NCBI GenBank assembly: GCA_910587195.1
Contig: CAJUKL010000017.1
Coordinates: 1-40,028, forward strand
From: an uncultured Clostridia bacterium
GTDB taxonomy: Bacteria; Bacillota; Clostridia; Lachnospirales; Anaerotignaceae
Length of the DNA stretch: 40,028 nt
Direction of reading: 5' to 3'
The notes beneath the pieces are model-generated. The model did not search any database, was not told the origin of the DNA, and saw only the letters and a program-made list of their open reading frames with translations. Within the stretch, counting starts at the first letter, position 1. The number at the start of each line of letters is the position of its first letter. Positions 25,261-32,686 of the stretch are shown here, one piece after another. Both the position numbers and the translations under genes were made by a program.

Positions 25261-25737
25261 TTATTCTGTCACATATTCCCATACAATTACATCTCCAGCT
25301 TTTACTTCATATTTATCACAAGATTCTTCTGGTCTTTCTCCATTTACAGTATAAACCCAGCCACTTGTTTCACCTTCATCGCCAGCATATTTTCCATTGA
25401 TACCATCTACAAAGATACCATCTCCGCTATTTGTTGCGCCCATGTCTACCTCTGTTTTTTTCAATACATCATAAACAGTATCTCCGCTTTCAATTTCAAA
25501 TTGTTTATCTGTGCAAAAATCCTGTATTGTAATGGTACAAGCACTTTCGGAAGCTTGTTCTGAGCCTTCTGCACCTTCTGCATTTTGTTGTTCAGAACCT
25601 TCTTCTTGTCCATCTCCAGCCTCTGTAGAAACGGGTGGCTCCTGTGGTGGTTCTTCCTTGCTTTGACAAGCTGTCATTACGCTTGCAGACATACACAGTG
25701 CCATCATGATACCCATTAATTTTTTGTTTTTACTCAT
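25261..25737 (-). CDS. DUF4430-domain lipoprotein (transcobalamin-like fold)
   Basis: A 158-residue surface lipoprotein. The signal peptide ends at lipobox MTAC with the lipid Cys at residue 24, followed by an acidic Glu/Gln/Ser-rich linker to about residue 65. One DUF4430 domain occupies the rest (GDTVYDVLKKTEVDMG, NGKYAGDEGETSGWVYTVNG, VKAGDVIVWEYV). The family is related to the C-terminal domain of transcobalamin/intrinsic factor. First gene of the ECF operon, it probably presents substrate to the S component. Start chosen: ATG 25735-25737 with AGAGGG upstream; an in-frame ATG 11 codons earlier lacks a ribosome site. No cobalamin riboswitch fits in the short leader. Confidence 0.85.
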   Translation of the reverse strand: MSKNKKLMGIMMALCMSASVMTACQSKEEPPQEPPVSTEAGDGQEEGSEQQNAEGAEGSEQASESACTITIQDFCTDKQFEIESGDTVYDVLKKTEVDMGATNSGDGIFVDGINGKYAGDEGETSGWVYTVNGERPEESCDKYEVKAGDVIVWEYVTE

Positions 25738-25784
25738 TTTTTTCCCTCTTTTCTTAAACTTTTCTATCATAAAATATCAGACTA

Positions 25785-25813
25785 ATTATATCTTAAGTTG
25801 CAATATGATTCAA
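25785..25813 (-). promoter_or_regulatory. Promoter of the DUF4430-ECF operon
   Basis: On the minus strand, TTGAAT (25808-25813) and TATAAT (25785-25790) are 17 bases apart. It lies about 50 bases before the lipoprotein start. Confidence 0.7.
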
Positions 25814-25838
25814 GAACTTTCTTCATAATCTTATAAAA

Positions 25839-26108
25839 TTAATATTTTCCATTTTTTCTTTTCCCTAACTCCAATAATTGCTGACACTTACTTTGTATAA
25901 AATCATAAGAATCTCGCTGATGTGGTATGGTGCAATTTTGACAATCTTTTATTCCATTTTTAGTATATACAAAATTTCCGCCGCATTGTTCGCCAAGAGG
26001 ATAAAGAGGGCAATAACAAAAAAGGCAATTAAAATCTTCTTCCTCTAGCTTATGGCAGCGGAAATATTCACACTTTTGATTGCTAAAAAATTTATAATGT
26101 TCCTTCAT
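25839..26108 (-). CDS. Cysteine-rich small-domain protein (PF04071-like)
   Basis: A small protein of about 89 residues with nine cysteines, including FSNQKCEYFRCHK, FNCLFCYCPLYPLGEQCGG and DCQNCTIPH. This pattern matches the Cys-rich small domain (COG2158), a presumed metal-binding family often seen near cobalamin genes. That would agree with the ECF operon downstream. The start is uncertain: I prefer ATG 26106-26108 (MKEHYKFF...), which fits the family. ATG 26148-26150 would add 14 residues and overlap the upstream gene. Neither has a strong ribosome site, so coupling to the upstream ORF is likely. Confidence 0.75.
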   Translation of the reverse strand: MKEHYKFFSNQKCEYFRCHKLEEEDFNCLFCYCPLYPLGEQCGGNFVYTKNGIKDCQNCTIPHQRDSYDFIQSKCQQLLELGKRKNGKY

Positions 26109-26130
26109 TATTTTTATCTGAAAAGGGAAG

Positions 26131-26385
26131 TTATAGAACTGGCATAACATTCACTTTTGATTTTTTGCGCAATTCATATTCTTTGATAATACTTTCCACA
26201 TCATGTACAGACATATTAACAATACTAGATATTTCTTTTATACCATAGTTTTTATTATACATGGTAATTAAGATTTCTACCTTTTGATTTTTTGCACCAA
26301 CTTCTATGCCATCGTTAAAGCTTTTTTCTTTGTCTATTTTTGATTTTAGGTCAATCACTTTGTTTAAAAATACGTCGTTTATCAT
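26131..26385 (-). CDS. Small protein resembling the C-terminus of Rpn/PD-(D/E)XK transposase-like proteins
   Basis: An 84-residue ORF starting at ATG 26383-26385, with AAGGAG 11 bases upstream. The sequence GIEVGAKNQKVEILITMYNK then YGIKEISSIVNMSVHDVESI resembles the helical tail of Rpn-family recombination-promoting nucleases (GIxxG repeats, then an ISEITGLSxEEIxxI helix-turn-helix-like end). The nuclease domain is missing, so it is either a shortened gene or a relic. A longer frame from 26490 has an overly close ribosome site and no similarity. It precedes and slightly overlaps the longer start of the Cys-rich gene. Confidence 0.5.
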   Translation of the reverse strand: MINDVFLNKVIDLKSKIDKEKSFNDGIEVGAKNQKVEILITMYNKNYGIKEISSIVNMSVHDVESIIKEYELRKKSKVNVMPVL

Positions 26386-26647
26386 AATTTTTATAACTCC
26401 TTTTTTTATGGTATGAGGTTGTTTGTAAAAATTGGAATCTACAATGATTAAATCGCATTTTAAATGTCTGCTTTTTAGATAATAAAACATCGCCTTTTTT
26501 ATTTACCAGTATACCATATAGTTTATCGTAATTTTTGTAAAAAAGTTTATAATTTTATCTTAATTTTTTTTAAATCTTTTTTACAAAATTCTCTTTTTTA
26601 CTACAAAAGCACAAAAATAAAAGGAATTTCAAAATAAAAAAAATTTG

Positions 26648-26840
26648 TCTATTATGAACTTAACAACAGTCAGAAGTTTTTAAAGGAACTTTTTTTCACT
26701 TGTAAAAAGTTCCTCCAAATCTCCTCAAAAACACGCTTGCAAGCGTAAAAGACCTTGACAAACTCTGCAAGCTTTTTGAAAAAAGCTTAACCAAAAACTT
26801 TTCTTTTGCAAACAGAACAAAGAAGTTTATTGACAGACTG
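26648..26840 (+). repeat. Structured ~200-bp dispersed repeat, copy B (diverged)
   Basis: Same orientation as copy C. It keeps the three stem-loops: AGGAACTTTTT/AAAAAGTTCCT (26684-26714, changed bases on both arms), the palindrome ACGCTTGCAAGCGT (26733-26746), and CAAGCTTTTTGAAAAAAGCTTA (26768-26789). Indels break the 65-codon frame found in copies A and C. It occupies the gap between metA and the small Rpn-like ORF. The rest of that gap (26491-26647) is AT-rich, with only a possible minus-strand -10 TGGTATACT at 26508-26516. Confidence 0.8.
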
Positions 26841-26864
26841 AAATAGTAACACTTTTTTTATGAA

Positions 26865-27803
26865 TTACTTTTTATATTCAGGCATTCCATCCACCCGTTC
26901 AATTTCAAACGGTGTAACCTGATAAACATAATAATTTAACCAATTAGAAAATAACAAATTGCTATGACTTTTCCATCTTACAACAGGCTCCTGATTAGCG
27001 TCATCATCTTTAAAATAATATTTAGGAAAAGGCACATCATCTCTTTTTCCCAAATCTCTTGTATATTCTTCTTTTAATGTAAAGGGGTCATATTCTGAAT
27101 GTCCCATTACAAAAATACGGCTTCCATGACGAGAAGAAGCAATATACAAACCAGATTCTTCTGAAGTAGAAAGAACTTCTAGCCTTGGCTCACGATAAAC
27201 ATCTTCTAACTTTACTTCTGTATGGCGAGAATGAGGAACATAAAAAATATCATCAAATCCTCTCAACAAATCAGCACTTTTTACTCGTACCGTATGTGGA
27301 AAAACACCAAACATTTTTTGTGGCAAAGAATGTTTTTGTATTCCATAATGATAATAAAGACCTGCCTGCGCTCCCCAACAAATATGAAGCGTAGATGTTA
27401 CATGAGTCCTAGACCATTCCATAATCTCTTTTAATTCTTCCCAATAATTTACTTCTTCAAATGGTAAATCCTCTACTGGTGCCCCCGTTATAATCATTCC
27501 ATCTAAATTTTTATGCTTTATTTCATCAAAACTATGATAAAAACTTTGTAAATGCTCTGGTGCAGTATTTTTTGTTTGATGATTTTTAGGAAATAATAAA
27601 GTAATGTTAATTTGTAATGGTGTATTCCCCAATAAACGCAATAGTTGTGTTTCTGTTGTTTCTTTTAATGGCATCAAATTAAGAATTGCGATTTCTAGCG
27701 GACGAATATCTTGATGAAAAGCGCGTTCTTCTCCCATAACAAATATATGCTCCCTTTCTAATATTTCCCTTGCTGGTAAATTATCTGGTATTCTAATTGG
27801 CAT
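26865..27803 (-). CDS. metA: MetA, homoserine O-acyltransferase (probably acetyl-CoA-using)
   Basis: First committed step of methionine synthesis: acylates homoserine. The 312-residue length and residues match MetA: catalytic Cys142 in LHICWGAQAG, His235 and Glu237 in FVMGHSEYDP. Position 111 is Glu (ITGAPVEDLPF). In characterised MetA enzymes Glu111 goes with acetyl-CoA and Gly111 with succinyl-CoA, so O-acetylhomoserine is the predicted product. Start chosen: ATG 27801-27803 with AGGAGGG upstream. The longer in-frame start lies within the leader beside the T-box terminator and is rejected. Expression is controlled by the T-box leader upstream. Confidence 0.96.
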   Translation of the reverse strand: MPIRIPDNLPAREILEREHIFVMGEERAFHQDIRPLEIAILNLMPLKETTETQLLRLLGNTPLQINITLLFPKNHQTKNTAPEHLQSFYHSFDEIKHKNLDGMIITGAPVEDLPFEEVNYWEELKEIMEWSRTHVTSTLHICWGAQAGLYYHYGIQKHSLPQKMFGVFPHTVRVKSADLLRGFDDIFYVPHSRHTEVKLEDVYREPRLEVLSTSEESGLYIASSRHGSRIFVMGHSEYDPFTLKEEYTRDLGKRDDVPFPKYYFKDDDANQEPVVRWKSHSNLLFSNWLNYYVYQVTPFEIERVDGMPEYKK

Positions 27804-27824
27804 TGTATTCCCTCCTAAGTATAG

Positions 27825-28100
27825 ATTAAAAAACGCCTTCATAGTATCTACTATGAAGGCGTATCAAAACGCTGTACCACTTCATTTTATTTTCTAAAAA
27901 TAAGAAAACCTTTTTTCCAGTACGTCTGTTAAGATAATACTGTTTCGCTGTAACAGGCGAACCTGTTGTAGCCTAGACCAATATGGCTTCGGTACACCAT
28001 TCAAGAGCCATTTTCAGTACTGCTTCCTTTGCCTTTTTCCACCATATTGCAAGGCTCTCTGAAAAAATCCACAGACTTACTTTCTCTATCATTACGTTTA
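27825..28100 (-). promoter_or_regulatory. T-box leader, probably methionine-specific, of metA
   Basis: A full T-box riboswitch on the minus strand. The AGAGAG element is at 28055-28060, and a distal stem GCCTT/AAGGC has the GGTGG loop. A putative specifier ATG lies at 28009-28011, followed by a purine. The T-box core GAAGTGGTACAGCG is at 27870-27883. The terminator stem is ACGCCTTCATAG / CTATGAAGGCGT (27833-27862) with a TTTTTT tail. The antiterminator can form as ATGAAG/CTTCAT plus GCG/CGC around the bulge TGGTACA. TGGT would pair with ACCA, the end of tRNA-Met. Uncharged tRNA-Met should therefore raise metA expression. Confidence 0.9.
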
Positions 28101-28106
28101 GAAAAT

Positions 28107-28135
28107 ATTTTATCATATTCTTCTAATTCTGTCAA
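28107..28135 (-). promoter_or_regulatory. Promoter of the metA T-box transcript
   Basis: On the minus strand, TTGACA (28130-28135) and TAAAAT (28107-28112) are 17 bases apart, which places the transcript start near 28100. The leader to the metA start is then about 300 bases. Confidence 0.8.
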
Positions 28136-28216
28136 TGATAAAATAGAAATGGGTAGGGTAACCGCATAAAATTTTTTTTGCATAAATTATAATAATTTGA
28201 GTTTGAAAATAAAAAA

Positions 28217-28420
28217 ATGACTTATTATGAACTTAACAAAAGTCAGAAGTTCTTGGGGAAACTTTTTTCACTTGTGAAAAGTTTCCCCAAACCTCTTCAA
28301 AAACACGCTTGCAAGCGTAGAAAGACCTTGAGAGCTCTGCTCTCAAACTCTCGCAAGCTTTTTGAAAAAAGCTTGACCAAAAACTTTACCTTTCGCACAC
28401 AGAACAGATTCTAAATTTTA
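28217..28420 (+). repeat. Structured ~200-bp dispersed repeat, copy C
   Basis: The best-formed copy. Stem-loop 1 is TTGGGGAAACTTTT/AAAAGTTTCCCCAA (28253-28290). The palindrome ACGCTTGCAAGCGT is at 28305-28318. An extra stem TTGAGAGC/GCTCTCAA (28328-28346) is found only here. Stem-loop 3 is CAAGCTTTTTGAAAAAAGCTTG (28354-28375). It is highly similar to the reverse complement of copy A, and copy B is more diverged. It lies between the metA promoter and nagZ. Confidence 0.85.
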
Positions 28421-28477
28421 ACGTATGTTGTTCTGTTGTCGTTCATCTCAAACAACCACTCAACTCCATCGCACAGC

Positions 28478-28534
28478 TGCAAAACGTTAGTTTTGCACAA
28501 AAGTTCTTTGCTTACTTTCTTTCAAGAAAGTAAG
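28478..28534 (+). repeat. Two adjacent perfect stem-loops beside repeat copy C
   Basis: TGCAAAAC/GTTTTGCA (28478-28497, loop GTTA) and CTTACTTTCTT/AAGAAAGTAAG (28511-28534, two-base loop) stand between repeat copy C and nagZ. Neither is followed by a good T-tract. They are absent next to copies A and B, so they may be a separate module. Confidence 0.6.
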
Positions 28535-28628
28535 TGAGAAATAAAAAGTATTACTATGCTTTTTTAGCAATAAGAGATATAATGGAGTTATATTAATTTT
28601 TGAACAATAAAAAGAGAGGGGTGTTTTT

Positions 28629-29819
28629 ATGAAAAAAATAGGCATTTTACTTCTATTGCTATTTTGTATTGTTATGAGTTTTTTAGGCTGTAAACAACAG
28701 GAAAAACCTATAGAACAAATAGAAGAAAGCAAGGAAGTCAAAAAAGTGCAGTCTGCGGCAGAACAAAAAGAAGAATTTTTAGAACAAAAAATTGCTAGCA
28801 TGACTTTAGAACAAAAAGTAGGACAGCTTTTTTTCTGTGCATTTCGCCGTGATAGTAATAATGTACCAATTACTGTATGGAACGAAACCATAGAAAATAC
28901 AATGCAACAATATCCTATCGGTGGTGTTGTGCTGTTTGGAGAAAATATTGATACTGCTGAACAAACAAAACAGTTGATTACAGACTTTCAAAATCATACA
29001 ACAATACCATTGTTTATTGGAGTAGATGAAGAAGGAGGACGGGTGAGCCGACTCCATGCAAGTGGAAAGTTAGAAGTAGTGGAGGTTCCTTCTGCTCAAA
29101 AAATTGGTAATACAAAAGATACAAAAATTGCTTATGATATGGCAAGCGAAATGGGAAAGGAATTAGTTTCTCTTGGATTTAATGTTGATTTTGCACCTGT
29201 GGCAGATGTCAATACCAATCCCCATAATACAGTAATTGGTGATAGAGCTTTTTCTAGCGACCCCATAGAAACAGGAGAAATGGTAATTGCTTTTATCCAT
29301 GGCTTACATGCAAATAATATTAGTGCTTGTGTTAAACATTTTCCGGGACATGGTGATACAACAGAAGATAGCCATAAAGGCATAGCAGTAGCAAAACATA
29401 CTTTGGAAGAAATGCAGCAAACCGAATGGATTCCTTTTAAAAGGGCAATCGAACAGGGTGTAGATTTTGTAATGACAGGACATATTACAACACCTAATGC
29501 TACAACAGATAATTTACCAGCTTCTTTATCTTACGAAATGCTGACAGAACAATTAAGAAATCATTTACATTTTCAAGGAATTATTATTACAGATGCTTTA
29601 GACATGGGAGCTGTAACACAATATGAAGATGCTTCTTTTATGGCAATTAAAGCAGGGGCAGATATGGCGTTGATGCCATTTGATTTAGAAAAATCCTATG
29701 CTCACTTATGTGATGCGGTAAAAGAGGGAATCATTTCAGAACAGGAATTAAATGAAAAAGTAAAAAGAATCTTATCCTTAAAGTATGATAAAGGGTATTT
29801 TGAAAATGTAGTAAATTAA
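28629..29819 (+). CDS. nagZ: Beta-N-acetylhexosaminidase, GH3 family, lipoprotein
   Basis: Retaining glycosidase removing terminal beta-GlcNAc, in Gram-positives mostly from cell-wall turnover fragments outside the membrane. A 396-residue protein with a signal peptide ending SFLGC (Cys21 probably lipidated; Phe at -3 is slightly atypical). GH3 landmarks: GVDEEGGRVSRL, FAPVADVNTNPHN, the NagZ signature KHFPGHG at 236-242, and the acid/base dyad D247-H249 in TTEDSHKG. The probable nucleophile is D322 in IITDALDMG. The ATG has AGAGAGGGG upstream, and TATAAT lies at 28578-28583 without a clear -35. No second domain is present. The gene is monocistronic; relA has its own promoter. Confidence 0.92.
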   Translation: MKKIGILLLLLFCIVMSFLGCKQQEKPIEQIEESKEVKKVQSAAEQKEEFLEQKIASMTLEQKVGQLFFCAFRRDSNNVPITVWNETIENTMQQYPIGGVVLFGENIDTAEQTKQLITDFQNHTTIPLFIGVDEEGGRVSRLHASGKLEVVEVPSAQKIGNTKDTKIAYDMASEMGKELVSLGFNVDFAPVADVNTNPHNTVIGDRAFSSDPIETGEMVIAFIHGLHANNISACVKHFPGHGDTTEDSHKGIAVAKHTLEEMQQTEWIPFKRAIEQGVDFVMTGHITTPNATTDNLPASLSYEMLTEQLRNHLHFQGIIITDALDMGAVTQYEDASFMAIKAGADMALMPFDLEKSYAHLCDAVKEGIISEQELNEKVKRILSLKYDKGYFENVVN

Positions 29820-29832
29820 TAACATCACACTA

Positions 29833-29861
29833 TTGAAAGTATACAAAAAAATTATTATAAT
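29833..29861 (+). promoter_or_regulatory. Promoter of the relA-dtd-hemZ-hisS operon
   Basis: TTGAAA (29833-29838) and TATAAT (29856-29861) are separated by 17 bases, giving a leader of about 125 bases before relA. Confidence 0.75.
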
Positions 29862-29908
29862 AGTATTTAAACTCTTTCTATAAAAGAAACTTTTTTAGGA
29901 AACAAAAT

Positions 29909-29941
29909 ATTGTACTATAAAAATAGGGGTTACAGTACAAT
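29909..29941 (+). other. Inverted repeat in the relA leader
   Basis: ATTGTACT (29909-29916, overlapping by one T at the edge) pairs with AGTACAAT (29934-29941) across a 17-base loop. It lies within the 5' leader, just upstream of the relA ribosome site. It could be an operator or an RNA hairpin; there is no T-tract. Confidence 0.45.
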
Positions 29942-29993
29942 AAGAAGTATGAGAATAAAGTCCTTTTTTGTATAAAATTGGAGAGGTGATTTT

Positions 29994-32210
29994 GTGAGGA
30001 TAGAAGAAGAATTATACAAAGAATTGATTGATAAAATGAATACCTATCACCCAACGAAAGAATTTGATATGATAGAAAAAGCATATCGTTTAGCAGTTGA
30101 GGCGCACAAAGACCAAAAAAGAAAATCAGGGGAACCTTATATTATTCATCCCTTAAAAGTTGCTTATATATTGGCAGAACTGGAATTAGACAAAGAAAGT
30201 ATTACAGCAGGGATTCTACATGATACAATTGAAGACACACCTTATACGTATGATGATATTGCCAATCTTTTTAATGTTGAGGTTGCCAATCTTGTAGATG
30301 GTGTAACAAAATTAGGAAAATTGTCTTATACCACAAAAGAAGAAATGCAGGCAGAAAATTATAGAAAAATGTTTATGGCTATGGCAAAAGATATTCGTGT
30401 TATTTTAATCAAATTGGCTGACCGTCTGCATAATATGAGAACACTGAACTATATGACAGAGGCAAAACAAAGAGAAAAAGCGCAGGAAACCATTGATATT
30501 TATGCTCCCTTAGCACATAGATTAGGTATTTCTAAAATTAGAACAGAAATGGAAGACCTTTGTTTTAAATATCTTAATCCAGATGCCTATAGCGATTTAA
30601 AAGAAAAAATTGAAAAAAAGCAAATAGAACGAGAGGCTTTTGTAAAATCCATTGTTACTGATTTAAAACAAAGAATGGAATTGGCAGGCATCAAAGGAAA
30701 AGTGGAAGGAAGAAGCAAACACTATTTTAGTATTTATAAAAAAATGGTGAATCAAAAGAAAACATTAGACCAGATTTATGATTTATTTGCTGTAAGGGCT
30801 ATTGTTGATACTGTACAAGATTGTTATGGGGTTTTGGGCGTAGTTCATACCATGTATACACCTATGCCAGGAAGGTTTAAAGATTATATTGCAATGCCAA
30901 AGCCTAATATGTATCAATCTTTGCATAATACTTTAATAGGTCCAGAAGGAGAACCTTTTGAGGTGCAAATTCGAACATGGGAAATGCACCGCACAAGCGA
31001 ATATGGTATTGCTGCCCACTGGAAATATAAAGAGGGTGGTAAAAATGGTAACCATAAAAAAGGTAGCAGCGAAGAAGCAAAATTAACATGGCTGCGTCAA
31101 ATTTTGGAATGGCAGCAAGATATGGCAGATAATAAAGAATATTTAGATACCATTAAATTAGACTTAAATATTTTTAATGACCAAGTGTATGCTTTTACAC
31201 CACAGGGAAAAGTAATCAGTTTACCAAAAGGCTCCACTACCATTGACTTTGCCTATATGATACATAGTGCAGTTGGCAATAAAATGGTAGGAGCAAGAGT
31301 CAATAACAAAATGGTTTCTATTGAGTATAAAATACAAAATGGAGATAGAATTGAAATATTAACTTCACAAAATTCAAAAGGCCCTAGCAGGGACTGGCTT
31401 TCTGTGGTAAAAAGTTCCCAAGCAAGAACAAAAATCAATCAATGGTTTAAAAAAGAATTTAAGGAAGAAAATATTTTAAAAGGTAGAGAATTAATTGATA
31501 AAGATATTAAAAAGAAAAATCATAATCCTTCTGAATTATTTAAGGCAGAATGGATGGAAATTGTATTAAATAAATTTGGGTTTAAAAATTGGGATGCACT
31601 TTGTGCCGCAGTAGGGCATGGTGGCGTAAAAGAGGGACAGGTTACCAACAGACTCATAGAAGAATTTTTGAGAGAAAAGAAAAAAGAAGAAAATACTTTG
31701 CTAGATGTTTTAAATCAGGAAGCAAACCAAAAACTCGAAAGACATAAAAGTAAAAGTGGTGTTATTGTAAAAGGAGTAGGAGATGTAGCAGTTCATTTTT
31801 CAAAATGTTGTAATCCAGTGCCCGGTGATGAAATTGTTGGCTTTGTTACAAGAGGGCGTGGTGTTACCATACACAGAACGGATTGTATTAATATTATGAA
31901 TTTAATGGAAGAAGATAGAAACAGGCTGATTGAAGCAGAATGGGACATAACAACAAAAGATATGGCAAATATTACGTATTTAGCTTCCATTCGCATTGTT
32001 GGTACAGATAGAGTTGGCTTGATGATGGAAGTTTCAAGGGTATTTAATGATGAAGATGTTTCTGTAAAATCCTTGACCATTAAAACAACAAAAACAACAG
32101 CGATTTTTGATGTTGCAATCGAAATAAAAAATAAAGAACAATTAAATAAGGTTATTACAAGATTGATGAAATTAAAAGATATACTGGAAATTGAACGTGT
32201 AGCAAATTAA
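29994..32210 (+). CDS. relA: Bifunctional (p)ppGpp synthase/hydrolase (Rel)
   Basis: Makes and degrades the stringent-response alarmone. The 738 residues are a complete long Rel. The hydrolase HD domain comes first (AGILHDTIEDTPY, LADRLHNMRTL). The synthetase follows (GRSKHYFSIYKKM, YQSLHNTLIGPEG, EVQIRTWEMHRTSEYG). Then come TGS (VYAFTPQGKVISLPKG), a zinc-finger-like region (FSKCCNPVPGDEIVGFVTRG) and a C-terminal ACT domain (RIVGTDRVGLMMEVSRVF). Both catalytic sites look intact. The start is GTG at 29994-29996 with GGAGAGGTG upstream. It leads an operon, with dtd 13 bases downstream. Confidence 0.96.
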   Translation: MRIEEELYKELIDKMNTYHPTKEFDMIEKAYRLAVEAHKDQKRKSGEPYIIHPLKVAYILAELELDKESITAGILHDTIEDTPYTYDDIANLFNVEVANLVDGVTKLGKLSYTTKEEMQAENYRKMFMAMAKDIRVILIKLADRLHNMRTLNYMTEAKQREKAQETIDIYAPLAHRLGISKIRTEMEDLCFKYLNPDAYSDLKEKIEKKQIEREAFVKSIVTDLKQRMELAGIKGKVEGRSKHYFSIYKKMVNQKKTLDQIYDLFAVRAIVDTVQDCYGVLGVVHTMYTPMPGRFKDYIAMPKPNMYQSLHNTLIGPEGEPFEVQIRTWEMHRTSEYGIAAHWKYKEGGKNGNHKKGSSEEAKLTWLRQILEWQQDMADNKEYLDTIKLDLNIFNDQVYAFTPQGKVISLPKGSTTIDFAYMIHSAVGNKMVGARVNNKMVSIEYKIQNGDRIEILTSQNSKGPSRDWLSVVKSSQARTKINQWFKKEFKEENILKGRELIDKDIKKKNHNPSELFKAEWMEIVLNKFGFKNWDALCAAVGHGGVKEGQVTNRLIEEFLREKKKEENTLLDVLNQEANQKLERHKSKSGVIVKGVGDVAVHFSKCCNPVPGDEIVGFVTRGRGVTIHRTDCINIMNLMEEDRNRLIEAEWDITTKDMANITYLASIRIVGTDRVGLMMEVSRVFNDEDVSVKSLTIKTTKTTAIFDVAIEIKNKEQLNKVITRLMKLKDILEIERVAN

Positions 32211-32223
32211 AAAGGAGAATACA

Positions 32224-32676
32224 ATGAGAGCAGTATTACAAAGAGTAGCAAGAGGAAGTGTCACAGTAGAGGGAAAGATAATTGGACAAATTGAAAAAGG
32301 GATTATGGTTTTGTTTGGAATGCAGGAAAGCGATGATGATAAAGTAATTGCATATATGCTAGATAAAGTGATCAATATGCGTATTTTTGAGGATAAGGAA
32401 GGAAAAATGAATCTTTCTTTGCTGGATATAGAAGGAGAACTTTTGATTGTACCAAACTTTACATTATATGGTGATGCCAGAAAAGGTAGACGTCCTGGCT
32501 ATTCTAGTGGTGCAGCACCAGCCGTTGCAAGCGGTATTTTTGATAAATTGGTCGCATATGCGCAAACATTGCCCATAAAAAAAGTGGCAACAGGACAATT
32601 TCAAGCAGATATGAAAGTAGAAATTGTAAATGATGGGCCAGTTACATTATTATTAGACAGTGAAAAGAATTTTTGA
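32224..32676 (+). CDS. dtd: D-aminoacyl-tRNA deacylase
   Basis: Hydrolyses D-amino acids mischarged onto tRNA. The 150 residues match DTD in length and order (MRAVLQRVARGSVTVEG, KGRRPGYSSGAAPA, and the cis Gly-Pro G138-P139 in NDGPVTLLL). The usual active-site SQFTL, residues 77-81, is PNFTL here: Ser77 and Gln78 are replaced and Thr80 is retained. The ATG has AAAGGAG upstream. It lies between relA and hemZ, the normal clostridial order. Confidence 0.93.
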   Translation: MRAVLQRVARGSVTVEGKIIGQIEKGIMVLFGMQESDDDKVIAYMLDKVINMRIFEDKEGKMNLSLLDIEGELLIVPNFTLYGDARKGRRPGYSSGAAPAVASGIFDKLVAYAQTLPIKKVATGQFQADMKVEIVNDGPVTLLLDSEKNF

Positions 32677-32686
32677 GGAAAAAAGA

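Noticed and set aside
25738..25838. Possible cobalamin riboswitch ahead of the DUF4430-ECF operon
   Set aside because: Only about 50 bases separate promoter and start, and no B12-box-like sequence is present.
28001..28183. 60-codon minus-strand ORF upstream of metA
   Set aside because: It runs through the T-box stem I and the metA promoter; the RNA structure accounts for this sequence.
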